Of a DNA stretch of 64,000 nt, positions 53,375-63,023 are shown piece by piece. Made by a program: the position numbers and the translations under genes. The DNA lies in NCBI GenBank assembly GCA_014218235.1, contig CM024766.1, positions 67,693,207 to 67,757,206 on the forward strand, given 5' to 3'. How positions within the stretch are numbered: position 1 is the first letter of the stretch; each line of letters begins with the position of its first letter. Source of the stretch: Colocasia esculenta (lineage: Eukaryota > Streptophyta > Magnoliopsida > Alismatales > Araceae). The notes below the pieces were generated by a model that did no database searches, was not told the DNA's origin, and worked only from the letters and a program-made list of their open reading frames with translations.

Positions 53375-55670
53375 CGGCCAATGCTGTCACTTTACAGACA
53401 ACCTGACACTTCACCTACCTACATTCCCCCCGATCTAGAAGGCACAAGTTATGGCCTCTTCTCCACAAGCACTTTCTCACCTCAAGGGCACACTGTTACT
53501 TCTCAGACTACATCGTGGCTTGAGCACTTTGCTACAACACCTCAAAGTCCATGATTTCTTAAAAAACAAGGCATAGTAATTAGACAATGACATGTTCACA
53601 CTACAAGGCACATAAAGAAAAAGGGTCGAGCTTACCCTACGACTGAGCAAGGCACAACTCAGCCCACTCAAGGTTCTCCTCAGTAAGCAGTAGTCAGGCC
53701 GATCATTCCTCAGCAAACTTTTTTTCCACAATGGGGTTGAGAGCATTGTTGTACTCCGGTGCCAATAGCCAATGTTGAGGAACATTCTGAGCCCAGAACA
53801 AGAACCATTCGCTCGCCTTTGGCTTGACAAATAAAAATCGACTATTCCACCAGTGGACCGAAGTCAACAGACCAACCACCAAGGCACGATGAGCCTTAGC
53901 GGTGACATAAAGTCAGTCCTTGTGTTCTGGGATACGCCTAAAGGAGTAGCAAGAAAGAAAATAGACTGATTGGGGACTCTATTAGCCCGTCTTGATTACA
54001 TATAACAAGAAATGCAAAAAATATCTACCAACTGTTTGGCACAAGCTGGGTGAGAACCACAGCCATGTATTCGAGAAGATTAGATACAAAGGACAAGAAG
54101 GGAAAACGAAAGCCAACCCACACAACTTCCTCTTACATGCACGCATAGCCATCTCGGCCAGTGCATGTGCATTCCCCTAACCAAGGAGTGGCGAGTTCAA
54201 ACTCTACTAGAATCCTATACTGTTCCTTGAGCAACCCAAGTTCCTTCTCAATGACGCTCGACATGGCCTACCCCACCATCTGAGTAGAGCAAGGGGCCGG
54301 CCTCACCATTTCCTCTTCGACACTTCCCTCCTCATCAGCCTCGATCGAGCAGACCTCTCTCACCACCTTGACTTCTATCTTTCTCAACTCCTCTTGCCCC
54401 GAATGACCCTCTCGAGTTGCTTGCTCCCAACCTTGAGGAGCTAGAGGAGTCGAAAGAGGTCCCTAAGGGCCAACACATGCTTCCACTGGTCACCTAGGAC
54501 CTGTCATGGGAGGAGCTCTCACTCTCCCCCAATCCTCTTTCCTACTCACTACTCGACATGAAGAAAAAGGCTACCAAGGTAAGAAGACCCCCGAAGTGAC
54601 CTTTGAATAGCCTCGCTTAACTGATCCCAGGAGACTCCCATGATTGACAGCTCTCGAGAATTTCAACAAAGGGCAAGGTTGTTGAGCCCCTTCTCAACAT
54701 CCTCCTTATATAACATATTGAAAGGGCACCCTAGGCCTGAAGCGTGCCACAACTATCTCCAACAGATAGTGTGCATCCCGAGATGGCAGTGGCCACCCCT
54801 CGTAGGATAGAGCCATAGAGGTGATGTAGCATTTGTCTCCGAGGGTGAGCCCATCTTGACAATACATGCGGTGTGGCCCAACACATAGTGCCCAACCTGA
54901 CCAACACAACAACAAAGGTCGCGAAAGGCAGTGCAATGGTCCACTAGATCAACAATGAGTTTCAAGACCTCGATCAAGCAAGGGAGTATAATATGGACCT
55001 ACGACTCATAGGCCCACTAGGCCAGCCCAATGTGACCTTGGCTTAATCTCGACTCCAAATCGGTTTTGGCTTAGCTTGGCGCAACTTGGCCTAGGCCCAG
55101 TTTGATCGCAGGCTAGATCCAACCTCGACCTATGCCCAAATTGGCTACGGGCACTGTAGAAGCAAGAAGGTTAGTGTGCGAAGTAGGGAAGCAAGATGAT
55201 TGAGTGATTAATCCTATATTGCAAATATTAGCTTCTCTCAGCCCACCTTGACCTTCAAAAGAAGAGCTACAGTCATAGGTAAAAGAGGGGCAAGGTGACC
55301 GGGTGTCACCCAAAGGTGTAGTCCAAAAGCCTCCCTCCCTCCCTCCATCCTTCTCTCTCTCTCTCTCTACCTATTATCCATCAAAGTTTTTGCTACAGAA
55401 ACATTAAGAGGGTCAGTCAACCCAGGGAACCAACTCATGTCAAGATTGACTTCTTACATGTCGGATCAACATAGGTGCCTGCACAACTTCACTTTCCGGC
55501 TATCTTCCTATGGAAGTTGGCTCGTTGAAGCCCTTGCGGGTGAATCAACACCGGCTTCATCAATGCGATCCTTGTTTTTTGACATTTTGGAAACATCCGA
55601 TTGTTAATTAGACTCTGTATGCAAGATGATACTAGTAATCGAAAGATTAAAAAAAACGGTAAAAAGATTA
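53375..55670 (-). pseudogene. Decayed minus-strand repeat with retroelement-like coding traces
   Basis: On minus, short coding-like stretches appear: MSKNKDRIDEAGVDSPARAS (about 55520-55585), a possible coiled stretch EKELGLLKEQYRILVEFE (about 54195-54250) and WNSRFLFVKPKASEWFLFW (about 53790-53850). The last recalls the aromatic 'RFFFVK' block found in ORFs carried by Tat/Ogre-like and related plant elements. Frames are broken everywhere. Microsatellites (CCCT)n and (CT)n lie at 55331-55368. Identity is tentative; an unrelated low-copy pseudogene is possible. Confidence 0.3.
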
Positions 55671-55671
55671 A

Positions 55672-55884
55672 GTGAGTCTAAAGTCGAGTAGCCCAGACGA
55701 TGATCATCGTCTACGGTCGGTCACCCGGGCACAACACGAGGCTGACGAGTGCTGGGTCACCGACTTCACCTTGGGAGATCCCTTCATCCTGGGAATGTAC
55801 ATGTTCGAGGTAAGAGGCGATCGAAGGCTGCCATTAATGCCCGAGACAACGAAATGCCTGGTAACGGCCGGCACTTCCTTCTAG
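55672..55884 (+). other. Short open frame with a strong splice-donor match
   Basis: A 70-codon frame contains AQHEADECWVTDFTLGD and then ATGTTCGAG|GTAAGA at 55800-55815, a good plant donor. No family is recognised. It could be an exon fragment or chance. Its start overlaps the region of the 18-bp palindrome 55695-55712. Confidence 0.25.
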
Positions 55885-57121
55885 TTGCTGGCTACTCCAC
55901 CGGCCCCACCTTGCAGACTTGTACATCTTTTTCTCATGTTGACCAAACCTCCACCAGCTCCGCTTGTGGTAGAGTGGACAGATTTGAGAAATACTTGTCG
56001 TCTAGACAAGTAATAAAAATAAGGTCTAGATGGATATTTTTGTTACCCGACCAGGTAGGAAGTAAACCTCTCTTTCTGGAACAACTAGAACTTAGACAAC
56101 TGCAGTTGTATGTGATATGGTAATGCCATTTATGTAGCATAAATCACAAGGACGACGAACAAGTTGCATGCAAATGATCACTGCTTTTCTTCTTATCCTT
56201 CAATATGGCGGTCAATATTTGCTATTTGATACAAAAGATGAAGACAAACATAGGTGCATTGTGATGGCTCGTATGAACAACTTTTAATCAAAACAGTTCA
56301 ATACATTTATGAACCTAGTAGGCTTGCCCTGTTTCTTCCAGTTACAATCCTCACATTACGTATAAGTTTTATTCAACATGGACTGCTGACTGTTCGTCTG
56401 TTCCAAGTGGTCAAATATGGTGGAACAAAGTTCCATTCACCTTTAAGATATACAACATGGTTAAAAATTTCTCTCTACCAAGGGAAATAAAAGAGATACC
56501 GTTTGTTTAAGATCAAGAAAAGGCGGAACAAAAATATCGTTACATTTGTGAATAAAAAAGGCAATTATAATGACCAGTTTTTTTATATACAAAAATTTAA
56601 GAATTTTCATTTCCATGATGATGTTCATTCTTCCTCTTATAAACAAATGTACAATTATATATCTGAAATTACATTAGGCCGTTATTTTCACAAAAAGAAA
56701 ACCCTTGATAATACAAGAATCTAACTAGCTAGGTTGGAACATGAACAATGTAGCTTTATAGCCAAGACAGAAATGTCTACCTTCGCCAATTTCAATGGAC
56801 TCATTAATGACAATGTTATCCTAATTATCCTGTGGAAAATAAAAAATACGGGGTCTCCTTGTAAGAAAGTGACAAAATCATAATAAACATGATTTACATA
56901 ATCAAAATGAAACAAAAAATAGAAGATAGAAGCGAACCGTCCACACAGCAGCTCTACCCGCAAAAGGTGGAAAAGCAAGCGTTTATTATTGAAGAATACA
57001 TAAGGATGGACAACTTTGACTTCTTATTTATCAAACAAGTGAGCTAGAAGATCCCTACTTGAGTATGCCCTCTCATTTTACCGAGGTCATCACTCCTTCG
57101 CCGTTGTTTTTGATACTGGTA
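55885..57121. other. Low-copy-looking sequence; 3' flank of the host gene
   Basis: I see no coding pattern. The part next to 57122 would be the 3' untranslated region of the minus-strand gene: on minus it contains TTTGATAAATAAG and TTCAATAATAAACG, possible polyadenylation signals, at about 56970-57040. Confidence 0.35.
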
Positions 57122-57199
57122 TCATTGCAACTCACCCACTGGAGCCTCATTAAGCCACAGGAAATGAATGAAGTCATACAACTTTGCGCTCACACTGAC
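57122..57199 (-). CDS. Host gene, terminal exon (VSVSAKLYDFIHFLWL...)
   Basis: The minus strand reads VSVSAKLYDFIHFLWLNEAP, then VGELQ and TGA at 57122-57124: 25 codons with no defect. The upstream junction is ATCAG|GTCAGT (acceptor AG at 57200-57201). With the exon at 57277 it gives TPYK joined to VSVS in phase 0. The 77-bp gap between them is the size of a small plant intron. The joined ending reminds me, from memory only, of the C-terminus of plant HEADING DATE REPRESSOR 1-like proteins; this name is unverified. Confidence 0.6.
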   Translation of the reverse strand, partial: VSVSAKLYDFIHFLWLNEAPVGELQ

Positions 57200-57276
57200 C
57201 TGATAACCGAGAAATCAACTTTTAGTTCCAAGGTTGAAACCAGTTAATGATACAGCAAGAAGCAACATGAAAGAAC

Positions 57277-57389
57277 CTTGTACGGCGTAGGGTTTAGTCT
57301 CCTCATATGATCTCGGCGCATATGGTCCAACTGTTGAAAACAGCGATCTCTGATCTTCTGAAGAGGAGGTAGTTCTTCTCTTGCTTTAC
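57277..57389 (-). CDS. Host gene, penultimate exon (LPPLQKIRDRCFQQL...)
   Basis: The minus strand reads ELPPLQKIRDRCFQQLDHMR and continues RDHMRRLNPTPYK, ending TACAAG|GTTCTT (donor). The acceptor is either GAAG|GTAAAGC (57389) or GCAAG|AGAAG (57379). The stretch is rich in charged residues and has no stop, unlike other frames here. Upstream exons should lie at higher coordinates on minus, but I could not find them with confidence in 57400-64000. They may be beyond the inserted repeats or the window, or the gene may be a 3' fragment. Confidence 0.55.
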
Positions 57390-57393
57390 CTTC

Positions 57394-57651
57394 AAGAAGC
57401 AAGAATCAGTACAAGTGAGCAAACTGCTCATAAAATGCAAAGCATGCAAGTCAACGCAGCTCACAACTTGCAGACAGATCATAACAACCCATTCCCAGCA
57501 CATGCCACCCCAACCAACACCACCGTTCAGACAAGAAAAGAGGGGGAAAAAAAAGTGAGCTACAAGCTGCATAAACCATCTGGATATAAGAAAATCATGC
57601 TCTAGTCATCGAGAATGACTGTACTTGCATTACTGACTAGTCTGGGGTTTT
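57394..57651. other. Intron-like sequence
   Basis: T-rich on the minus strand before the 57389 acceptor (TTTTTTTTCCCCCCTC near 57540-57555, TTCTTGCTTCTTGAAG at the end). No gene seen. Confidence 0.35.
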
Positions 57652-58165
57652 TTACTCTTCCTTTTGTCCTTTCAGCTGTGGGGTTGTGTCTGCGGGAGGT
57701 GGTTGCATAGATAAAATGCGACTAACGTCAAAGAAAGAAGATGTAAATCTAGCATTGCTCTCCTTCCTCTGATTTTGGCATTTTGCTGTCCAGAACCATT
57801 TCCACTGTAGCTGCAATGCCACTGCTCTGCATGCCACAGCCACTTCTGCGACCTTGAGACATCTATTCTTTCTTGTTGCTTGTGCAGGTCTATCACCTCC
57901 TTTGTTATCACTGCAGATTCTTGGCGGACTACCATCAGTCTCAACTCTCAAGCAGCAATCATCCTCGGCCTTCCTGGCTTCTGGCATCATGACCATGAGC
58001 TCCTTTTGCTTGCACCATCAGTCTTGTGCCACCACTACTGTCACACTGTTTGCAACCACGCCAACAGTCTGCAGGCTGTAGGGTCCTTTATTGAAGGGGT
58101 CTGGAGAAGGACATGGTTTTATACATGAAGAACTTCCACATCCATTACAAGACTGTCTATTCTAA
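57652..58165 (-). pseudogene. Cys-rich coding-like segment, copy 1
   Basis: The minus strand begins after GAATAGACAG (possible acceptor) and reads SCNGCGSSSCIKPCPSPDP, then FNKGPYSLQTVGVVANSVTV, a TGA at 58018-58020, and then 114 more codons (MVMMPEARKAEDDCCLRVET...) ending at 57652. The Cys spacing C-x2-C-x4-C-x3-C could bind a metal. It is on the same strand as, and 5' of, the exons above, so it may belong to that gene or to a captured fragment. The first part is repeated at 62299-62387. Family not recognised. Confidence 0.35.
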
Positions 58166-58820
58166 CCTGGCTGATCAGGTCAAAGGTTCAACATCCTTAG
58201 GCCAATTTGGCTCCCTTCTTCATCTCCTTTTCAACTCATAACTTTTCCCTTTCCAAAACCAGTTCTATGTATAACCAGTTCAAGCCCTCACCTCAGGTGG
58301 TTCACAGCCCCACTACCAACACTAGATGGTGCCACTGACCGTATGGCTGGCATTAGGACCTAGAAGAGTAATGCTAGCAAGAACCATGTTCTCTTCCAGG
58401 CATGGATGGTGGGATCGGATAGGGGTACTGGATTGGACCCTGCTGATCCCGATCCAAGTCTGATCAGATCAGGGGATCCGGCCGATTCTCAGGGAATCTG
58501 GCCGATCTGGATCAGATAGATTAAAAAACATAAGAAAAATTGTGGGAAAATCAGGAAAAATCACAACAAAAAAAATCACACAAAAATTTGAAAAACACAT
58601 GCAAAATCCATTGAATATAAATAAATACAATAAAATGCAATTCTTATCATGTATATCTATCATAAAGAACAATAAAGATTATTAAGGCACTAATGATTAT
58701 GTCCATTCATTGAAAAAAAAGATATATCTAGAAGTTTGTAACATGAAATAAATAAAAATACCTTGCCAATTTCACATTTCGGAACCCTCATCCTCTGGCT
58801 CATGAAACTGAGCAGATGAC
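58166..58820. other. No gene recognised
   Basis: Contains a GATCCGATC-rich stretch (58410-58510) followed by A-rich sequence. On minus, CACCTGAG|GTGAGG near 58290 could be a donor for an exon upstream of the Cys-rich segment, but its frames hold stops. Confidence 0.3.
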
Positions 58821-59754
58821 TGTTGGAACATGTGGAATTTCCATCTTTTTTAAATGAAGTTTTGGGGGTGGTATGTGGATATATTTTTATGTGCGTGGGC
58901 ATGCCAATCGTTTACTTTTGGAACTCGCTTGATGCAAGATTTGGTGTGTCTATTATTGGATGATTGCGCCTTGATTTAGTGTATTTGTTCTGCATGTTAT
59001 TTTATCAGGCGATTTAGATTTCGTGTACCAGACCCTTCCCACAGACCGAAGTCGGTGCTATTTACATCGGATTGAATCTAAATACCTTTGATAATGATGA
59101 CGAGATTCACTTTGGCACAAAGTCCAAAAAGCTTGAAAAATGTAATTTGGTTTACAATTTGGTCTATCAAGACCCTTACAATTGGTCCTGATTATATAAT
59201 CGGGTTTTCGAGATTATGTTCCATCGTAGTTGGACTCTGAATTTGCTCCTAACGCATTTGGATTGATTGGCTTCATTTTCGTCACGATCGAACAATTGAC
59301 TTTGCTTTTGTCATGATCGGACAATTGACTTTATTGGTAGTCATGATCACTCTTTTGATGGTAATCAACCTTTGGAGTGGACTTGGTGTCCATAAAGTAT
59401 ATTTGACCCTCTGGGTATTTGTTGTAGCTTTTACCCTTTATCGGAGTATTTTGCAATTTCATACCCTTTGTGGGTCTTTCGGTAATTGTGTACCCATTTT
59501 AGGGGTTTTATTACACTTTTAACCTCTTTATGGGTATAATTGCAATTTATGACCCTTTCTGGGTACAACTGTCATTTCTTTGACTTTCTTGACGTCCTGT
59601 CATTTCTTGATCTTGGACATTATCGCCACTTCTTGGCATTCCCGAGCGTTTATGTCATTTCTCGACCTTTCTCAGATATTTCTGTCATTTCTTGACATGT
59701 CTAGGAATTTCTATCATTTCTTGACGATCCCAAAACTTGAAGGTGGCCAACCAT

Positions 59755-60003
59755 AAGCCGAACTCAGGAGAGCGCACACCACTTCAAAGAAGTGACGTGA
59801 ATCCCACTCCACCGAGTCGTGCAGACGGTATGAACCAAGCTTGTTGGCCACTTCTTGACATTTTCAGGGTATTTGTCATTTCTTGACCTCCCTAGGCTAC
59901 TTCATTTATTCGCTGACTTTCTTAGTCATATGCTGAACTCAAGAGAGCGCACGTCACTTCATGGAAGTGATGTGGGTCCCGCTCCACCGAGCCATGTAGA
60001 CAT
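59755..60003. repeat. 77-bp direct repeat pair
   Basis: ATAAGCCGAACTCAGGAGAG (59752 onward) recurs as ATATGCTGAACTCAAGAGAG (59928 onward). Both continue to CTCCACCGAG.C.TG.AGAC, with about 173 bp between starts. Confidence 0.8.
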
Positions 60004-60479
60004 CGTAGATATGATTAGAGAACTGAAAGCTTGGCCAATGTTGTCTTTTGAAGAAGAAGATTTGGACAATATTGTATTAGTGCCTTTACCAGGACTTCTT
60101 TATAATTTCTGCCCTTTGAAGACATTTCTACAATTTCTGTCTTTTTGAAGACCCTTCTACAATTCTTATCCTCTCGGGGGGGGGGGGCTTCTTACAACTT
60201 TTTGTCCTTTTGAGGACTTTTCTGCCATTTCTGCCCTTTCGGAGGGGCTTTCTGCAATTTTAGATGCACAACATATATCAGATGAACAACCCTTTGAAGG
60301 GCCTTCGGCTTTTTTGGAGCTCTCTAAGAACCCACCAACGCCTTCTTCTTCTTCTTCACTGCTTGAAGAGAGCTTTGGCCGATGGAGAATTTGTAGCACT
60401 TGATAAATGAGGGTTTTCATTTAATACCCCTCATAATTGCTTAATGACCACAAGAGGGATCTCCATAAACACGTGATAA

Positions 60480-61120
60480 AGTCCACATGGTCATCACATG
60501 GAGAGATATACACATGAACATTTCATGAACACATGATCTCCATGAACACACATGGTTTTTATAACCACATGGTCTCCTCGTGGAGATATACACACATGAA
60601 CGTGCCTCAAGTAAAGTCTCTGCATGGGTAGAGTTTCCCTATAGAGACACATACATGAACATTTATGGTGAACATATGAGCGCGTCTCGGGCAGAGTCTT
60701 CCCATAGAGGTACGCACGTATAAACACACAAACATTTCATCCCTATGGAGTCCCGCTCAACATGGAGGTATACATACGGACACATAAATATCTATTTTCA
60801 TGGAGTCTAGTTCGACATGGAAATATATATATACATGAACATATGAACATATCATCCTCATGGAGCCAGCTCAACATGAGGAGAATGAACATGTGAATGT
60901 TTAAATATTTTATCTCCATGGAGTCCAGTTCAATATAGAAAATATTTAAACATATAAACACATGAACATATAACATTTTCATCTACATGAAGTCCCGCTC
61001 AACATGAAGATGTTTAAACATATGAACACATAATATTTTTATCTCCATGGAGTCCTACTCAACATGGAAATATTTAAACACGGGCATTTAGATTTCATCC
61101 CCCCATGAAGTCCCGCTCAA
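60480..61120. repeat. Degenerate minisatellite (CATGGAGTC..CTCAACATGGA units)
   Basis: About seven units of 80-100 bp with CCATGGAGTCCCGCTCAACA, an A/T-rich spacer and ACATATGAACAC. Several units pair CATGGAGT with the facing AACATG, giving small stem-loops. No coding role seen. Confidence 0.75.
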
Positions 61121-61297
61121 CATGCGGGGGACATGGGGGGGATATATTAGGGCTAGGGACAGTTGGAGACGACCTTGGCTTGTCGAGCACGAGCACCTTT
61201 ATGCCAAGCACGAACACTTCACGTCGAGAGTCGTCTTCCGACAAGCCTTTCGACTCCCTTCAAAAAACTCCAAACCCCTTTCCATTGCTTGGAGGGG

Positions 61298-61305
61298 TAT
61301 ATATA
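61298..61305 (+). promoter_or_regulatory. TATA-box candidate of the LTR-like region
   Basis: TATATATA followed by GGGATTTG. It lies about 60-130 bp upstream of two hairpins and a pyrimidine tract, like an LTR promoter. Confidence 0.4.
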
Positions 61306-61365
61306 GGGATTTGAAAGAGAGAAAGGGGAGAGATATACCCAGATGGAGGTCCATCGGGGTAGATC

Positions 61366-61429
61366 CCTACTCGGATGGGGGTCCATTCGAGTAGGCTCCC
61401 CTACTCGGATGGACCTCCATCCGAGTAGG
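61366..61429. repeat. Two adjacent hairpins
   Basis: CCTACTCGGATGG / CCATTCGAGTAGG (61366-61395) has 13-bp arms with one wobble. CCTACTCGGATGGA / TCCATCCGAGTAGG (61400-61429) has 14-bp perfect arms and a two-base loop. Confidence 0.85.
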
Positions 61430-61520
61430 CTCCCTTACCTACCTAGAGAGGCCCCTCTCCTTTTTTTTCTTCTTTATGTTATTTTTTAATGGCCCCAATG
61501 GCCAATTTTGGGGTTCAACA

Positions 61521-62298
61521 GTAGCCCATAGTCTAATTGCACATATTGGGTATATCTATTGCCAAACAAGGACTCTTTGTATGCCTCGAGGTGTTGTAGG
61601 TCATGCAAAGGTGGGAAAAGATGCTTACAAGAAACCGAGAACTATTTCCCATGAAAATAAGAACAAATGTCCTGAGTATCATTCTTTGGGTCTAGGTTGA
61701 TCTTTGATGTGATCTATTAGATCTTATTTTACGATGCAGGATTCTTGCAACAAAATAGTATCTTCCAATGCAATCATATATTGATAACTAGAAAGTTGGA
61801 AATAAAAAAAATAGTAAAAGGAAAAGAATTATATGGAAAGGATAAAACAGCAAAAAAGAAAAATAATAGTACCTCTAAAAAAAATAAAGTACGAGAGAAC
61901 ACAAACAAATTAATACTAATCAAGATTCTTGCAGCACTACATATTAGGTGCTAATGATATCAGACTAAGACTGTCAGTAGGAGAGTGAGTCTCTTGGAAA
62001 AGTCACATGTATATTTGACTTATTTCAACGGACTTTAGATTTTTAATATTTCGTGTGGTTTATTTGAATTATGAAATTTTTAGTTAAACTAAATTATGAG
62101 GGATTAGAAATTCGACATTTTGATGGGATCACCAAAATTGCGATTTTCTTCTTAGATGAGAGGGTTGACTTTTTATTAGTAAGAGATGACTTTTTTATAT
62201 TTTTATTGAATTCAAATGGAAGGTACTTCCTTCTTTACGTGTAATATCTTAAGTAAATGAAACTACAAATATAAACATTTACTACAGCCTATTAGGGT
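61521..62298. other. AT-rich sequence without a recognised gene
   Basis: Contains an A-rich stretch (61790-61910) and short frames only. Nothing I can support as coding. Confidence 0.4.
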
Positions 62299-62387
62299 CC
62301 TTTATTGCAGGGTCTGGAGAAGAACATGGTTTTATACATGAGGAACTTCCACATCCATTACAAGACTATGTCTCTTGTAACCTGGAT
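62299..62387 (-). pseudogene. Cys-rich coding-like segment, copy 2 (partial)
   Basis: Minus strand TCNGCGSSSCIKPCSSPDP, then AIKDP, nearly the same as 58081-58166. The similarity includes about 20 bp of upstream intron-like text (CCAGGTTA.AA.AGACA). It stops after AAAGGACCCTA. It is a partial duplicate. Confidence 0.45.
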
Positions 62388-62479
62388 GATCAAGTGTTGA
62401 GCCAAATTTCTATCTGGCTTCCCACAGAAGAAACAAAAAAAAAGAGAACAAACAGAATAAATAAACAAAAAATTAGAAG

Positions 62480-63010
62480 AGAAGAGGAGGGACCTCACCT
62501 CTGTCCCCAGCCGTTGCCTGGCCCTCCCACGGTGCGAGGGAGAAGAAGTAGGGAAAGAGAGGGTGCAGCCGCTGCTAGCCCCTATTGCTATCGCCGCCGG
62601 CCCCTGCCGCTCTCGCTGCCAGCTCCTGTTGCTGCCGCCGTCGCCCTGCCTGGACTGGCCGCCGCCGACCCCTGCTGCTGCCGCTGCTGCCCCTACTGCC
62701 GCCGCCGCTGGTCTGCACCACCGCGGCCCATGCTGCCGCTACTTGTGCCCCTGCCGCCGCTGCTGCCCTGCTGCACCGCCGCCACTGCTGCTATCCCCTG
62801 TTGAATGGGCCGCCATCGAGCAGGAGGGGAGGAAGACGAAGGAGGCCGCGCGTCCCCTCTTTCTCTGTTCTCTGTCTCTCTTTCGCAGAGGCCAACCGAG
62901 GGAGGGATCCAAATTAAGAAAGGAAAGGGCAATGAAAAAAGGAAAGAAAATAACCAAGGGATAAAGTGCAAAATTACAACTCAAACCTCCCGGTGGTGGT
63001 CTCTCCTCCT
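62480..63010. other. GC-rich CCG/CTG-repeat block
   Basis: Trinucleotide-biased (GCCGCCG, GCTGCTGCC) between 62560 and 62800. All frames stay open only because of base bias, so no protein is called. It looks like the GC-rich leader of a retroelement or a gene 5' end, lying just upstream of TATAAAAG at 63016. Confidence 0.4.
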
Positions 63011-63015
63011 TCCAC

Positions 63016-63023
63016 TATAAAAG
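63016..63023 (+). promoter_or_regulatory. TATA-box candidate
   Basis: TATAAAAG in CCACTATAAAAGAGAGGGG, followed by a transcript-leader-like GA-rich stretch. No gene start is visible downstream in the remaining 980 bp. Confidence 0.4.

Larger units (their letters stand above)
58821..61520 (+). repeat. LTR-like region (candidate solo LTR)
   Basis: It starts TGTTGGAACATG and ends GGGGTTCAACA, short inverted ends of LTR type. Inside are phrase-like repeats of TTTCTGTCATTTCTTGAC and CCCTTT..GGGT (59370-60260), a minisatellite (60480-61120), TATATATA at 61298-61305 and tandem hairpins (61366-61429). The flanking pentamers (ATGAC and GTAGC) do not match, so the borders are unproved. A fragment WPMLSFEEEDLD (about 60030-60075) hints at retroelement coding text inside. 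Confidence 0.3.

Noticed and set aside
57303..57572. 89-codon minus-strand frame with a hydrophobic start
   Set aside because: It overlaps the penultimate host exon in another frame. The other frame has the conserved-looking charged peptide and fits the splice sites.
58821..61520. Certain solo LTR
   Set aside because: The ends look right but the flanking pentamers ATGAC and GTAGC differ, so it is kept only as a candidate.
62563..62964. Overlapping long frames rich in Ala, Pro, Cys or Arg
   Set aside because: They are produced by CCG/CTG base bias, are open on both strands in several frames, and have no domain.
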